This document shows, one piece after another, positions 43,307 through 52,566 of a stretch of DNA of 64,000 nucleotides. The notes beneath the pieces were generated by a model, which searched no databases, was not told the origin of the DNA, and saw nothing but the letters and a program-made list of their open reading frames with translations. The translations under genes and the position numbers were made by a program. Source of the DNA: Hyphomicrobiales bacterium (GTDB taxonomy: Bacteria > Pseudomonadota > Alphaproteobacteria > Rhizobiales > Beijerinckiaceae); NCBI GenBank assembly GCA_900473415.1, contig UCLR01000026.1:1-64000 (forward strand), read 5' to 3'. Position 1 is the stretch's first letter. Each line of letters begins with the position of its first letter.

Positions 43307-43437
43307 CGTCATTCCGGGGCGCGCCGCAGGCGCGAACCCGGAACCCACGACTGGGTGAAACATCTCATGCCTGGCGGCAAGCGGCTCGCCCGGTCGTGGG
43401 TTCCGGGTTCTTCGCTGCGGGAAGCCCCGGAATGACG
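43307..43437. repeat. REP-like nested palindrome between sdhE and mfd
   Basis: A 131-bp imperfect palindrome. Outer arms CGTCATTCCGGGGC (43307-43320) and GCCCCGGAATGACG (43424-43437) are exact reverse complements; inner arms GAACCCGGAACCCACGAC (43334-43351) and GTCGTGGGTTCCGGGTTC (43393-43410) are too. The transcript could fold into a long cruciform-like hairpin. Repeats with the TCATTCCGGGG core are found scattered in intergenic DNA of many Rhizobiales. No second copy was seen in this window. Confidence 0.85.
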
Positions 43438-43459
43438 ATGAAGGGGCCGGGCGAACCAC

Positions 43460-43756
43460 TCACACATGAATCGGCTTGTCGTGCCGGTGGAACGCCTTCA
43501 GCCGGCGGAACAGCTCCGTGTCGTAATTCTCCGGCAGGGCGATCTCGCCGGTGATCCAGCCGAGCAGGTCGCGATCCGGCACTTCGATCAGCCGCTCGAA
43601 CTCATCAAGCTCGGCGTCGCTGAAGCCGGCAACCGCGTCGTCGGCGAAGCGGCCCATGATCAGGTCCATCTCGCGCATGCCGCGATGCCAGGCACGGAAG
43701 AGGATCTTGCGGCGGCGCGGGTCAAGATCGGCGCTGGAACGGGTCGAGCCGGACAT
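43460..43756 (-). CDS. sdhE: FAD assembly factor SdhE (succinate dehydrogenase assembly factor 2)
   Basis: 98-residue five-helix protein that helps attach FAD covalently to succinate dehydrogenase flavoprotein. The signature RGMREMD (RGxxE) lies at about residue 25, followed by the acidic ELDEFERLIEVPDRDLLGWITG segment. It has an ordinary length for alphaproteobacterial SdhE. Its start is divergent from recG with a 104-bp gap, and it precedes mfd on the same strand, a frequently conserved neighbourhood in this class. Confidence 0.93.
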   Translation of the reverse strand: MSGSTRSSADLDPRRRKILFRAWHRGMREMDLIMGRFADDAVAGFSDAELDEFERLIEVPDRDLLGWITGEIALPENYDTELFRRLKAFHRHDKPIHV

Positions 43757-43860
43757 GAAAACCTCGGGCAGGAGAACCTCAGGCCTGAAAACCTGGGGAA
43801 TGGCGCAATGACGAACGGGCCGGCCCCGTCGCGGAGCCTGCCTGAGCGGGTTATATAGCG

Positions 43861-46032
43861 ATGCAAGCCCGCGAAGTCAGCGGCCGAACCGTCGCGATTT
43901 CCGCACTCCTGACAATTCCGCGAGACGCCTTGCGCCCTTCGATCCTCGATCCGCTGTTCGCTCCAACGACGACGCTCGGCGGCGTCGGGCCGAAGCTCGG
44001 CAAGGTGCTGGACCGTTTCCTCGGCGACGAGACCAGGCCGGCGCGCGTCGTCGACCTGATGTTCCAGCTGCCGACCGGCGCGATCGATCGGCGACCGAGC
44101 CCCACCATCGCGGATGCGCCGATCGGCGATGTCGCGACCTTTGCCGCCCGCGTCACAGAGCATCGACCGGCGCCAGCCGGCAAGGCCAAGGCGCCCTATC
44201 GCGTGCTGGTCGAGGACGAGACAGGCGACGTCACCCTCGTCTTCTTCCATGCCGATGTGAGGCATCTGCAGCAGAGCCTGCCGATCGGCGCCTTCCGGAT
44301 CATCTCGGGCAAGCTCGAGCTCTGGGAGGGCATGCGCCAGATGGCCCATCCCGAGCGCATCCTCGATCCCAAGCTCGCCGACACGCTGCCGGCCTTCGAG
44401 CCGGTCTATCCCCTGACGGAAGGCATCGGTGCGCGGGTCATGATGCGGATCGTCCAGGCGGCGGCCGAGCGCTGCCCCGACGTCCCGGAATGGCAGGATG
44501 CGGGCTTTCTGGCGAAGGCAGGCTTTCCCGGCTTCCGCGAAGCGGTCGAGGCGCTGCACCACCCGGCAGACCGCCAAGCGGCCGAAGGCGACACCGTCGC
44601 GCGCCGGCGCATCGGCTATGACGAGTTGCTGGCGAGCCAGATCGCGCTCGCCCTGGTCCGCCGCCAGCAGAAGAAGATCGCCGGCCGCGCGACAAGCGGC
44701 GATGGCGGAATACGCTTCCGCATCCAGTCCGCCCTGCCCTTCGAGCTGACCGAGGGCCAGCGCAAGGCGATCGCCGATATTCATGCCGACATGGCCAAGC
44801 CTGAGCGGATGCTGCGGCTCCTGCAGGGCGATGTCGGCTCGGGCAAGACCGTGGTTGCGCTGATGGCGATGGCCGCAGCGGCGGAAGCCGGCCGCCAGTC
44901 GGTGCTGATGGCGCCGACCGAGATCCTGGCGCGGCAGCATGCCGAAAGGCTGGCTCCGCTGGCGGAACAGGCCGGGCTGAAGCTCGCCCTGCTGACCGGC
45001 CGCGAGAAAGGCGCCGGCCGCAGGCAGGTGCTCGAAGGGCTCGCGAGCGGGGCGATCGACATTGCGGTCGGCACCCATGCGCTCTTCCAGGAAGGCGTCG
45101 CCTTCCATGATCTGGCGCTCGCCGTCGTCGACGAGCAGCACCGCTTCGGCGTGCATCAGCGCCTGATGCTCGGCGCCAAGGGCGAGGCCGTCGACGTTCT
45201 GGTCATGACCGCGACGCCGATCCCGCGCACGCTGGCGCTGACCTGGTTCGGCGACATGGATGTCTCGATCCTCTCGGAGAAGCCGGCCGGTCGGAAGCCG
45301 ATCGTCACCCGCGCCATTTCCTCCGAGCGCTATGACGAGGTCGTCGGCGCCATCGGCCGGGCGGTCGAGAGCGGAGCGCAGGCCTATTGGGTCTGCCCAC
45401 TGGTGCAGGAATCGGACACGCTCGACGTGGCCGCCGCCCAGGAGCGGTATGTGGCACTGCGCGAGGTGTTCGGCGACAAGGTCGGGCTGCTTCACGGCCA
45501 GATGCCCGGCCGCGACAAGGACGCCGCCATGGCCGCCTTCGTCGAAGGCCGAACCCGCATCCTTGTCTCGACCACGGTGATCGAGGTTGGCGTCGACGTG
45601 CCCAATGCCAGCGTCATGGTGATCGAGCATGCCGAGCGCTTCGGCCTCGCCCAGCTTCACCAGCTGCGCGGGCGGATCGGGCGCGGCTCCGCCGCTTCGA
45701 CCTGCCTCCTGCTCTACAAGGGGCCGCTCGGGCCGATTGCCGAGGCGCGGCTCACGATCATGCGCGAGACGGATGACGGCTTTCGGATCGCGGAGGAAGA
45801 CCTGCGCCTGCGCGGCGAAGGCGAAGTGCTCGGCACAAAGCAGTCCGGCTCCCCGGACTGGCGCATCGCCCGGCCGGAGACCGACGGTGACCTGCTGGCC
45901 GCGGCGCGGGATGATGCAAGGCTGCTGATAGAGCGCGATCCGCAGCTGGAAACGCAACGCGGACAGGCGATCCGGGTCCTGCTCTACCTCTTCGAGCGGG
46001 ATGTCGCGATCCGCCTGCTCAGGGCGGGCTAG
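43861..46032 (+). CDS. recG: ATP-dependent DNA helicase RecG
   Basis: Up to 723-residue branched-DNA translocase that regresses stalled forks and processes recombination intermediates. Wedge/OB domain at the N-terminus, Walker A QGDVGSGKTVVAL, DEQHRFGVHQR, and ATPIPRTLALT motifs are all present, as is the C-terminal helical tail. Most homologues begin near LRPSILDPLFAP; an in-frame TTG at 43930 would give exactly that start, 23 codons inside the ATG listed. Its 3' end overlaps the convergent DUF502 gene by 14 bp. Confidence 0.97.
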   Translation: MQAREVSGRTVAISALLTIPRDALRPSILDPLFAPTTTLGGVGPKLGKVLDRFLGDETRPARVVDLMFQLPTGAIDRRPSPTIADAPIGDVATFAARVTEHRPAPAGKAKAPYRVLVEDETGDVTLVFFHADVRHLQQSLPIGAFRIISGKLELWEGMRQMAHPERILDPKLADTLPAFEPVYPLTEGIGARVMMRIVQAAAERCPDVPEWQDAGFLAKAGFPGFREAVEALHHPADRQAAEGDTVARRRIGYDELLASQIALALVRRQQKKIAGRATSGDGGIRFRIQSALPFELTEGQRKAIADIHADMAKPERMLRLLQGDVGSGKTVVALMAMAAAAEAGRQSVLMAPTEILARQHAERLAPLAEQAGLKLALLTGREKGAGRRQVLEGLASGAIDIAVGTHALFQEGVAFHDLALAVVDEQHRFGVHQRLMLGAKGEAVDVLVMTATPIPRTLALTWFGDMDVSILSEKPAGRKPIVTRAISSERYDEVVGAIGRAVESGAQAYWVCPLVQESDTLDVAAAQERYVALREVFGDKVGLLHGQMPGRDKDAAMAAFVEGRTRILVSTTVIEVGVDVPNASVMVIEHAERFGLAQLHQLRGRIGRGSAASTCLLLYKGPLGPIAEARLTIMRETDDGFRIAEEDLRLRGEGEVLGTKQSGSPDWRIARPETDGDLLAAARDDARLLIERDPQLETQRGQAIRVLLYLFERDVAIRLLRAG

Positions 46033-46750
46033 TTGCGCCTTGCGGCAGCGACAAGTTGCCGGTCGCCTTCGGCTTGGCGCCGATCTCCCCAGGCTGGATC
46101 AGCCCCGCCGACATGATGAGCTTGGCGCCGTCCTCGATCGAGATCGACAGTTCCACGATCTCGCGACGCGGCAGGTAGAAGAAAAAGCCCGTGGTCGGGT
46201 TCGGCGTGCAGGGCAAGAAGACGCCAACCTGATCGTTGCCGTCCGGCAAGCGCTCGGCGATCTCGGGCGCGGCTTCCTGAGCGATGAAGACGATCGACCA
46301 CATGCCCGGTTGCGGGAACTGCACCATGCCGACCTTCCGGAAGGAGGTTCCGGTCTGTGAGAAGATCGTCTCGAAGACCTGCTTCACGCCCTTGTAGAGG
46401 CCGCGCACCACGGGCATGCGGTGTAGAATCGCCTCGCCGGCATTGATCAGCGAACGGCCGACGAGATTGGCGGTGAGAAAGCCGAGCAGCGTCAGCCCGA
46501 CAAGCGCGATGATGAGGCCGACGCCGGGGACCGGGTAAGGCAGGTAGGAATCCGGCAGATAGCTGTTAGGGATCAGCGGCTTCACCAGCCCGTCGATCAG
46601 GTTGATGAACCACCACGTCACCGAGGCCGTGATCGCAAGCGGTGCTGCGATGACCAGGCCGGTGAGGAAGTAACGCCGCAGGCGTGTGCCGAAGGTGGCC
46701 TGTGTAAGCTCCGGCAGGACGAGGCGCGGATCGGGCGAGTTGGTCGTCAT
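46019..46750 (-). CDS. DUF502 family membrane protein
   Basis: 243 residues with two N-terminal transmembrane helices (around YFLTGLVIAAPLAITASVTWWFI and GVGLIIALVGLTLLGFLTANLVG) and a C-terminal cytoplasmic or periplasmic domain containing FPQPGMWSIVFIAQEA and PCTPNPTTGFFFYLPR, both strong DUF502 marks. Molecular role unknown; homologues are widely conserved in bacteria and plants (LCV/COV-like). It converges on recG with a 14-bp overlap and is divergent from the YbaN-like gene. Confidence 0.92.
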   Translation of the reverse strand: MTTNSPDPRLVLPELTQATFGTRLRRYFLTGLVIAAPLAITASVTWWFINLIDGLVKPLIPNSYLPDSYLPYPVPGVGLIIALVGLTLLGFLTANLVGRSLINAGEAILHRMPVVRGLYKGVKQVFETIFSQTGTSFRKVGMVQFPQPGMWSIVFIAQEAAPEIAERLPDGNDQVGVFLPCTPNPTTGFFFYLPRREIVELSISIEDGAKLIMSAGLIQPGEIGAKPKATGNLSLPQGATSPP

Positions 46751-46936
46751 CTCTCTACCCTCATCTCGGCGCGACCTCTCGTCCGCTTGCAGGCGCCCTC
46801 TCGCGCCGCGATATGATCAAGATAGGCAAGGTGGCAGCATCCGCCAGCAGGGTTTTCATCGTGCCTCGGTTTCTCCCCGGAAGCAGCGTCCGGGCTCGAC
46901 GCCAAAGCGAGAGCGAATGCAAGCAAGGACGAGGCC

Positions 46937-47323
46937 GTGAGCGAGGATGATCTGCCGCGACGCCGCTGGCCGCGGCCTCTTCTGTTCGCGCTCGGCTGGA
47001 TGTTCACCGCGCTCGGCGTCATCGGACTCATCCTGCCGCTGATGCCGGGTACGGTGTTCCTAATTCTCGCGGCCTGGTGCTTCTCGCAATCCTCGCCGCG
47101 CTTCGAAGCCTGGCTCCTCGGCCATGCCCGGCTCGGCCCGCACGTGCTGCGCTGGCGCGAGACGCGCTCCATCGCCAGGCGGGCGAAATACCTCGCCTGC
47201 TGCTCGATGGTGTTGAGCTTCATCATGCTGACCAGGACGTCGGCGCCGCCCGTCGCTCTGGCGGCGACGGCGGCCTGCCTGATCGGCGCGGGCCTCTACG
47301 TGGCCACGCGCCCCGAGGGCTGA
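46937..47323 (+). CDS. YbaN/DUF454 family inner-membrane protein
   Basis: 128-residue small membrane protein. It has the family pattern LLFALGWMFTALGVIGLILPLMPGTVFLILAAWCFSQSSPRFEAWLLGH, with two hydrophobic helices near the start and two at the end. The conserved PGTxFLLLAAxCF core makes assignment secure; function is unknown. GTG start with AAGGACGAGG upstream. It ends 7 bp from the convergent glmS stop. Confidence 0.9.
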   Translation: MSEDDLPRRRWPRPLLFALGWMFTALGVIGLILPLMPGTVFLILAAWCFSQSSPRFEAWLLGHARLGPHVLRWRETRSIARRAKYLACCSMVLSFIMLTRTSAPPVALAATAACLIGAGLYVATRPEG

Positions 47324-47330
47324 GCGCCAG

Positions 47331-49157
47331 TCACTCCACCGTGACGGACTTCGCCAGATTGCGAGGCTGGTCGACGTCCTTGCCCATGAAGACGGCCGTC
47401 TGATAGGCAATCATCTGGATCGGCAGCGCGTAGACGATGGGCGCGAAGGTCGGGTCCATATCCGGCATGACGATCGTGGCCTCGGGCTCGATGCCGCATT
47501 CGGCGGCGCCCTTCGCATCCGTGATCAGGATGATCCGGCCGCCACGCGCCGCGACCTCCTGCATGTTAGACGCGGTTTTCTCAAAGAGCGCGTCATGCGG
47601 CGCCACGACGATGACCGGCATATCCTCGTCGATCAGCGCGATCGGGCCATGCTTCAGCTCGCCCGCCGGATAACCTTCCGCGTGGATGTAGCTGATTTCC
47701 TTGAGCTTCAACGCACCCTCGAGCGCGAGCGGGAAGCTCGTGCCGCGGCCGAGGTAGAGCACATCCCGAGCCTTGGAGAGCTCGCGGGAGAGCTTCTCGA
47801 TCTCCGGCTCCAGCTCAAGCGCCTTGGCGATCAGGCCCGGAAGCGCGATCAGGCTCTGGACGTGTTGCGCCTCCTGCTCGGCTGAGAGTGTGCCGCGCCC
47901 GCGCGCAGCCGCGAGCGCCAGGCAGGCGAGCGCGGTCAGCTGACAGGTGAACGCCTTGGTCGAGGCGACACCGATCTCAGGGCCGGCGAGCGTCGGCGCG
48001 ATCGCATCACTCTCGCGGGCGATGGTCGAAGTCGCGACGTTCACGACGGAGAGGACCGTCTGCTTCTCCTGCCGGGCGTAACGGAGGCACGCCAGCGTAT
48101 CGGCCGTCTCGCCGGACTGCGAGACGAAGAGAGCAAGCCCGTTCTCCGGCAGCGGCGCCTCGCGATAGCGGAACTCGGAGGCGACATCGATCTCGACCGG
48201 GAGGCGAGCGAGCTTCTCGAACCAGTATTTCGCGGTGAGTCCGGCATAGTAGGCCGTGCCGCAGGCGGAGACGGAGAGCCGCGACAGGCTCTTCCAATCG
48301 ACCTTGTCCTGGAACGGCAGGCGAACCGAGCCGGCCGCCATGTCGAGATACTGCGTCAACGTGTGGCCGATAACCTCCGGCTGCTCGTAGATCTCCTTGG
48401 CCATGAAGTGGCGGTGATTGCCCTTCTCGACCAGAAAGGCGCCGGCCGCGACGCGCTGGGCGCGGCGCTCAACCTGCTTGTTGGTCTTGTCGTAGAAGGT
48501 CGCGCCGCGGCGATGGAGAACGACCCAGTCGCCCTCCTCCAGATAGGAGATGAGGCTGGTGAAGGGCGCCAGCGCCAGCGCGTCCGACCCCAGATACATT
48601 TCGCCCTCACCGATGCCGACCGCGAGCGGCGAGCCCCGGCGGGCGCCGATCAGCAGGTCTTCCTCGCCCTGGAACAGGAAGGCGAGCGCGAAGGCGCCGT
48701 GGAGCCGCGGTAAGCTCGCCGCGACCGCATCGACCGGGGTCTTGCCGCGATCGATTTCGCGGGTCACGAGATGGGCGACGATCTCGCTGTCGGTCTCGGT
48801 CGCGAAGACATAGCCATCGGCCTGGAGCTCGGCGCGCAGCTCGCGGAAGTTCTCGATGATGCCGTTATGGACGACGGCGAGCTTGTCGGTCGCATGCGGA
48901 TGGGCGTTGGTCTCGTTGGGCTTGCCATGCGTCGCCCAGCGGGTGTGGCCGATGCCGATCAGGCCTTCCAGCGGCTCGTTCGACAGGCGGATCTCGAGGT
49001 TCTTGAGCTTGCCCTCGGCGCGGCGGCGGGCGAGCTTGCCGCCCTCCAGCGTCGCGACACCGGCGGAATCGTAACCGCGATACTCAAGCCGGCGCAGGGC
49101 CTCGACGACCTGCGTCGCGACCGCTTCCTTGCCCAGAATCCCGACGATGCCGCACAT
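47331..49157 (-). CDS. glmS: Glutamine--fructose-6-phosphate aminotransferase (isomerizing)
   Basis: 608-residue enzyme that makes glucosamine-6-phosphate from fructose-6-phosphate and glutamine, the entry to UDP-GlcNAc for peptidoglycan and LPS. The N-terminal glutaminase nucleophile is Cys2 (MCGIVGILG), with GHTRWATHG following; two SIS domains with SQSGETADTLA and STKAFTCQ motifs occupy the remainder, ending in DQPRNLAKSVTVE. It is 121 bp downstream of glmU on the same strand. No ribozyme-like structure was recognised upstream. Confidence 0.98.
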   Translation of the reverse strand: MCGIVGILGKEAVATQVVEALRRLEYRGYDSAGVATLEGGKLARRRAEGKLKNLEIRLSNEPLEGLIGIGHTRWATHGKPNETNAHPHATDKLAVVHNGIIENFRELRAELQADGYVFATETDSEIVAHLVTREIDRGKTPVDAVAASLPRLHGAFALAFLFQGEEDLLIGARRGSPLAVGIGEGEMYLGSDALALAPFTSLISYLEEGDWVVLHRRGATFYDKTNKQVERRAQRVAAGAFLVEKGNHRHFMAKEIYEQPEVIGHTLTQYLDMAAGSVRLPFQDKVDWKSLSRLSVSACGTAYYAGLTAKYWFEKLARLPVEIDVASEFRYREAPLPENGLALFVSQSGETADTLACLRYARQEKQTVLSVVNVATSTIARESDAIAPTLAGPEIGVASTKAFTCQLTALACLALAAARGRGTLSAEQEAQHVQSLIALPGLIAKALELEPEIEKLSRELSKARDVLYLGRGTSFPLALEGALKLKEISYIHAEGYPAGELKHGPIALIDEDMPVIVVAPHDALFEKTASNMQEVAARGGRIILITDAKGAAECGIEPEATIVMPDMDPTFAPIVYALPIQMIAYQTAVFMGKDVDQPRNLAKSVTVE

Positions 49158-49278
49158 GGGCGCCCCCTCTCATGACGTTAGGTTGGCCAAAGCGAATAGC
49201 CGCGAAATGCGCCGAAGCCCAATCACTCTAGATAACGAACTATGAACGGCGGATTGCGCAATTCTCGGAGATTCGGGC

Positions 49279-50655
49279 CTATTCAGCGGCCTTCTTGGCT
49301 GCTTTCCGGGCTGCGGCGGCTTCCCGGAAGGTCTTCGCCCAACCTTGTTTGTCGACCTGTCGGCCGCGGCCGAGGGCAAGCGCATCGGGCGCCACATCAG
49401 TGGTGATGACGGAGCCTGAGCCGACATAGGCACCCTCGCCGATCGTCACGGGCGCGACGAGCGAGGAATTGGAGCCGATGAAGGCGTTCGCGCCGATCGT
49501 CGTCTTCGCTTTGGCGAATCCGTCGTAATTGCAGGTGATTGTGCCGGCGCCGATATTCGCGCCCGCGCCGACCGTGGCGTCGCCGATATAGGTCAGGTGG
49601 TTCACCTTGGCGCCGGGGCCGATCTCGGCCGCCTTCAGCTCGACGAAGTTCCCGACCTTCGCCCTCTCGGCGAGGGCTGCGCCCGGGCGCAACCGGGCGA
49701 ACGGGCCGACATTCGCGTTCGCGCCGATCGTGGCGCCTTCCAGATGCGAGAAGGCATGGATGACAGCGCCGTCGGCAACGCTGACGCCGGGGCCGAAGAC
49801 GACGTTCGGCTCGATCACGACGTCCTGGCCGATCCGGGTATCGTAGCTGAAGAAGGTGGTCTCCGGGGCGATCAGGGTCGCGCCGTCAAGCATGACGGCA
49901 TGGCGCTTGCGCCGCTGGAACTCGGCTTCGGCTGCAGCGAGCTGCGCCCGATCGTTGACGCCCTGGACCTCGCTCTCGGGAGCCTTCAGCACGACGGCGC
50001 CCAAGCCCCGCGCGCGGGCGATCGCGACGGCATCGGTGAGATAGAATTCGCGCTGCGCGTTGTCGTCGCCGATGGCTTCGAGAATCGACAGCGCGTGCTC
50101 GCCGGCGAGCGCCATCAGCCCCGCATTGCAGAGCTTGATCTTGCGCTGGGCCGGCGTCGCGTCCTTATGCTCGACGATGGCTTCCAACTGCCCGTCGTGC
50201 TCGACGAGCCGGCCATAGCCGGTCGGGTCGCGCGCCTCGAAGCCGAGCACGGCGACTGCCGCCCCACCGGCGAGCGCGCCACGCAACGCCGCAAAAGTCT
50301 CCGGACGGACGAGGGGCGTATCGGCGAAGGCGATCAGAATGTCGTCATGGTCGGCTGCGATCGCTTCGCGCGCGGCAAGCGTCGCATGGGCGGTGCCGAG
50401 GCGCTCGTGCTGCGTCGCGATGCGCGCTGTTGGCAGGAGTTTCAGCGCTGCCTCGCCGACCTCCGGCCGCTCGGAGGCAATCACGACGGCGACGGAATCG
50501 GCTCCTGCCTCGGCGACAGACGACAGGACATGACCAAGCAGGGAACGGCCTGCGACTTGGTGCAGCACCTTGGGTTGCCGCGACTTCATGCGAGTGCCTT
50601 CGCCTGCGGCCAGGACAATCGCGAGGCAGGCACGCGCCGGCTGCATTTCGGTCAT
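49279..50655 (-). CDS. glmU: Bifunctional UDP-GlcNAc pyrophosphorylase/glucosamine-1-P acetyltransferase
   Basis: 458-residue enzyme performing the last two steps of UDP-GlcNAc synthesis. The uridyltransferase loop [11 protein letters not shown] is at residues 15-25. The C-terminal half is a left-handed beta-helix with hexapeptide repeats (for example [19 protein letters not shown] and the [14 protein letters not shown] stretch) that hold the acetyltransferase site. ATG 50655 was chosen; the longer frame has an Arg-rich non-homologous extension. A second ATG lies three codons downstream. It forms a glmU-glmS pair, and is divergent from opgG. Confidence 0.97.
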   Translation of the reverse strand: MTEMQPARACLAIVLAAGEGTRMKSRQPKVLHQVAGRSLLGHVLSSVAEAGADSVAVVIASERPEVGEAALKLLPTARIATQHERLGTAHATLAAREAIAADHDDILIAFADTPLVRPETFAALRGALAGGAAVAVLGFEARDPTGYGRLVEHDGQLEAIVEHKDATPAQRKIKLCNAGLMALAGEHALSILEAIGDDNAQREFYLTDAVAIARARGLGAVVLKAPESEVQGVNDRAQLAAAEAEFQRRKRHAVMLDGATLIAPETTFFSYDTRIGQDVVIEPNVVFGPGVSVADGAVIHAFSHLEGATIGANANVGPFARLRPGAALAERAKVGNFVELKAAEIGPGAKVNHLTYIGDATVGAGANIGAGTITCNYDGFAKAKTTIGANAFIGSNSSLVAPVTIGEGAYVGSGSVITTDVAPDALALGRGRQVDKQGWAKTFREAAAARKAAKKAAE

Positions 50656-51006
50656 GTTTCTCAATTCCCTTGCAGACCAATATGGGCACGCCGTGACGGG
50701 CGGGCCCCTCAATTGGACGCCTCGCCGGCATGTCACGACACGCTTGCGTGCATGCTGGCGTTGCAGGCGCCGTGGATAGCCGATCCCTCAAGGATTTGCC
50801 AAAAGTTCAATCGGAGCAAAGGGGAAACATCCGATGACAAAAGCCGCTCGCATGCGCGCTCGAGCCTGTTCAGGACCTATTCAGGCGGCGGTCGTTTCCT
50901 GATAGCGAAATGCCACTATTTTCTTGAGCGGACACGCTTTTCAGCCGCGCTGGAAATGCTAGAAGCGCGAAGGGTCGAGGGCGACGCCCGCGTAGTTTTG
51001 GATAAG
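50656..51006. other. Divergent intergenic region, glmU / opgG
   Basis: 351 bp carrying the promoters of two divergent transcription units. A tiny frame at 50834 (MTKAARMRARACSGPIQAAV... 22 codons) follows an AAAGGGGAAA ribosome-like site, but it is too short to support. No clear -10/-35 pair or strong palindrome was seen. Confidence 0.4.
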
Positions 51007-52566
51007 ATGTCGACATCGTTGAATCGCAGGCAGTTTCTCGAGGGCGCCGCCGGCGGCGTGGCCTTGCTGTCTCTTGCTTCGCAGGCTCCGGCCCAAGCTC
51101 CCACTGGAGCGGCCGCCTTCAATATTCCTACCCTGCTGGACGGCCAGCGCTTCGACGCTGCAGCGGTGGTCGACGCAGCCCGGACGCTGGCGCAGCGCCC
51201 GCTGATCCCGCTCGTCGCGACCGATCTGCCCGACGGCTATTCGACGATGCCGGCCGATCAATATGCCGGCATTCGCCTGCAGCCGGGCGCCACGATCTGG
51301 GCCGGCGAGAATCGCGGCTTCACGGTCGAGCCACTGCATCGCGGCTATGTCTTTTCCAATCCGGTCAGCCTGTTCACCGTCGAGGACGGAACGGTGCGCC
51401 GCATCGCGTTTGACCGAGCCAAGTTCGACTATGGCCGTGTCGCCCCGCCCCCAGCCAATGCCGACCTGCAGTTCTCCGGCATGCGCATCGCGGCCGGCCT
51501 GGAACGCCCCTTCGAGGTCGCCGTATTCCAGGGCGGAACCTTCTTCCGGGCGCTGGCGCGCGGCCAGAATTTCGGTGCGATGTCCCGTGCGCTCATCCTG
51601 CGCCCCGGCGAGACGCGCGGTGAGGAACTGCCCTTCTTCCGTGCCTTCTGGATCGAGCGGCCGAGCCCGGCCGTGGGCTCGCTGGTGATCCACGGCCTGC
51701 TCGATTCGGAGAGCGTGACCGGCGCGGTGCGGATGACACTGCGGCCGGGTGACGTGACCTTCGTCGATGTCGAGATGACGCTCTTCGCCCGCCAGGCGCT
51801 GGATCATGTCGGCTTCGGCTGCACCAGCGGCACCTTCCTCGCTGGCCCGCAGAGCCGGCGGACCTTCGACGATCTCAGGCCCTCGATCGGCGATGTCTCG
51901 GGCGTGCAGATGCTCTCGGGCGGCGGCGAGTGGATCTACCGGCCGGTCAACAACCCGGCGACGCTGCAGGTCTCCTCCTTCGTCGACGAGAACCCGAAGG
52001 GTTTCGGACTGGTCCAGCGCGAGCGCGATCCGGCGGCCTTCCAGGACGACGACCAGCGCTTCGAGCTGAAGCCCAGCGTCTGGAACGAGCCGCTGGGCGA
52101 CTGGGGCGCGGGTTCGGTGCAGCTCATCGAAATCCCGAGCGATTCCGAGCCGAACAAGAACATCATCATGTACTGGCGGCCGCGCCAGCCGCTGGCGGCC
52201 GGCAGCGAGACCTCGGTGAGCTATCGCCAGGCCTGGGGCTGGCAGCCGCCGGAACGGCCGCCGCTCGCGGTCGCCAGCCGCACGCGACAGGGCAAGGGCT
52301 CGCAGGGGCGTCGCCGACGCTTCATCATCGATTTCACCGGCGACAAGCTGGCCGATGCCGCGCTCATCGCCTCGACGAAACCGGTGATCACGGCCCAGCC
52401 GGGCGCGGTCCATGGCGTCAGGGTCTGGCCCTATCCGGAACGAAAGCTGATGCGCGTCGGTTTTGAGGTCGATCCCGGCACGGACGCGCTGTCGGAGCTC
52501 AGGCTCGTCCTGCAATCCGGCGGGCAGCCGGTCTCGGAAACGTGGTTGAACCGATGGACGTGGTGA
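51007..52566 (+). CDS. opgG: Periplasmic glucan biosynthesis protein, OpgG/OpgD family
   Basis: 519-residue secreted protein needed for branching or maturation of osmoregulated periplasmic glucans. Residues 1-32 form a twin-arginine signal (NRRQFLEGAAGG... APAQA), as in OpgD of E. coli. The MdoG domain fills the rest, with GENRGFTVEPLHRGYVFSNPVSLF-like and FRAFWIERPSPAVGSLVIHGLLDSESVTGA-like stretches. ATG 51007 gives the signal at the extreme N-terminus; the frame upstream is open but has no such feature. It overlaps opgH by 13 bp, a standard opgGH operon. Whether it is G- or D-type in activity cannot be settled. Confidence 0.92.
   Translation: MSTSLNRRQFLEGAAGGVALLSLASQAPAQAPTGAAAFNIPTLLDGQRFDAAAVVDAARTLAQRPLIPLVATDLPDGYSTMPADQYAGIRLQPGATIWAGENRGFTVEPLHRGYVFSNPVSLFTVEDGTVRRIAFDRAKFDYGRVAPPPANADLQFSGMRIAAGLERPFEVAVFQGGTFFRALARGQNFGAMSRALILRPGETRGEELPFFRAFWIERPSPAVGSLVIHGLLDSESVTGAVRMTLRPGDVTFVDVEMTLFARQALDHVGFGCTSGTFLAGPQSRRTFDDLRPSIGDVSGVQMLSGGGEWIYRPVNNPATLQVSSFVDENPKGFGLVQRERDPAAFQDDDQRFELKPSVWNEPLGDWGAGSVQLIEIPSDSEPNKNIIMYWRPRQPLAAGSETSVSYRQAWGWQPPERPPLAVASRTRQGKGSQGRRRRFIIDFTGDKLADAALIASTKPVITAQPGAVHGVRVWPYPERKLMRVGFEVDPGTDALSELRLVLQSGGQPVSETWLNRWTW

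Noticed and set aside
43660-45957. 765-residue minus-strand frame opposite recG
   Set aside because: High GC gives long antisense frames; RecG motifs on the plus strand settle the coding strand.
49158-49278. Possible glmS ribozyme or riboswitch upstream of glmS
   Set aside because: The 121-bp gap shows no recognisable glmS-ribozyme core; that element is mainly from Gram-positive bacteria.
50834-50902. 22-codon frame with ribosome-like site upstream of opgG
   Set aside because: Too short and without homology cues; more likely part of the 5' region.
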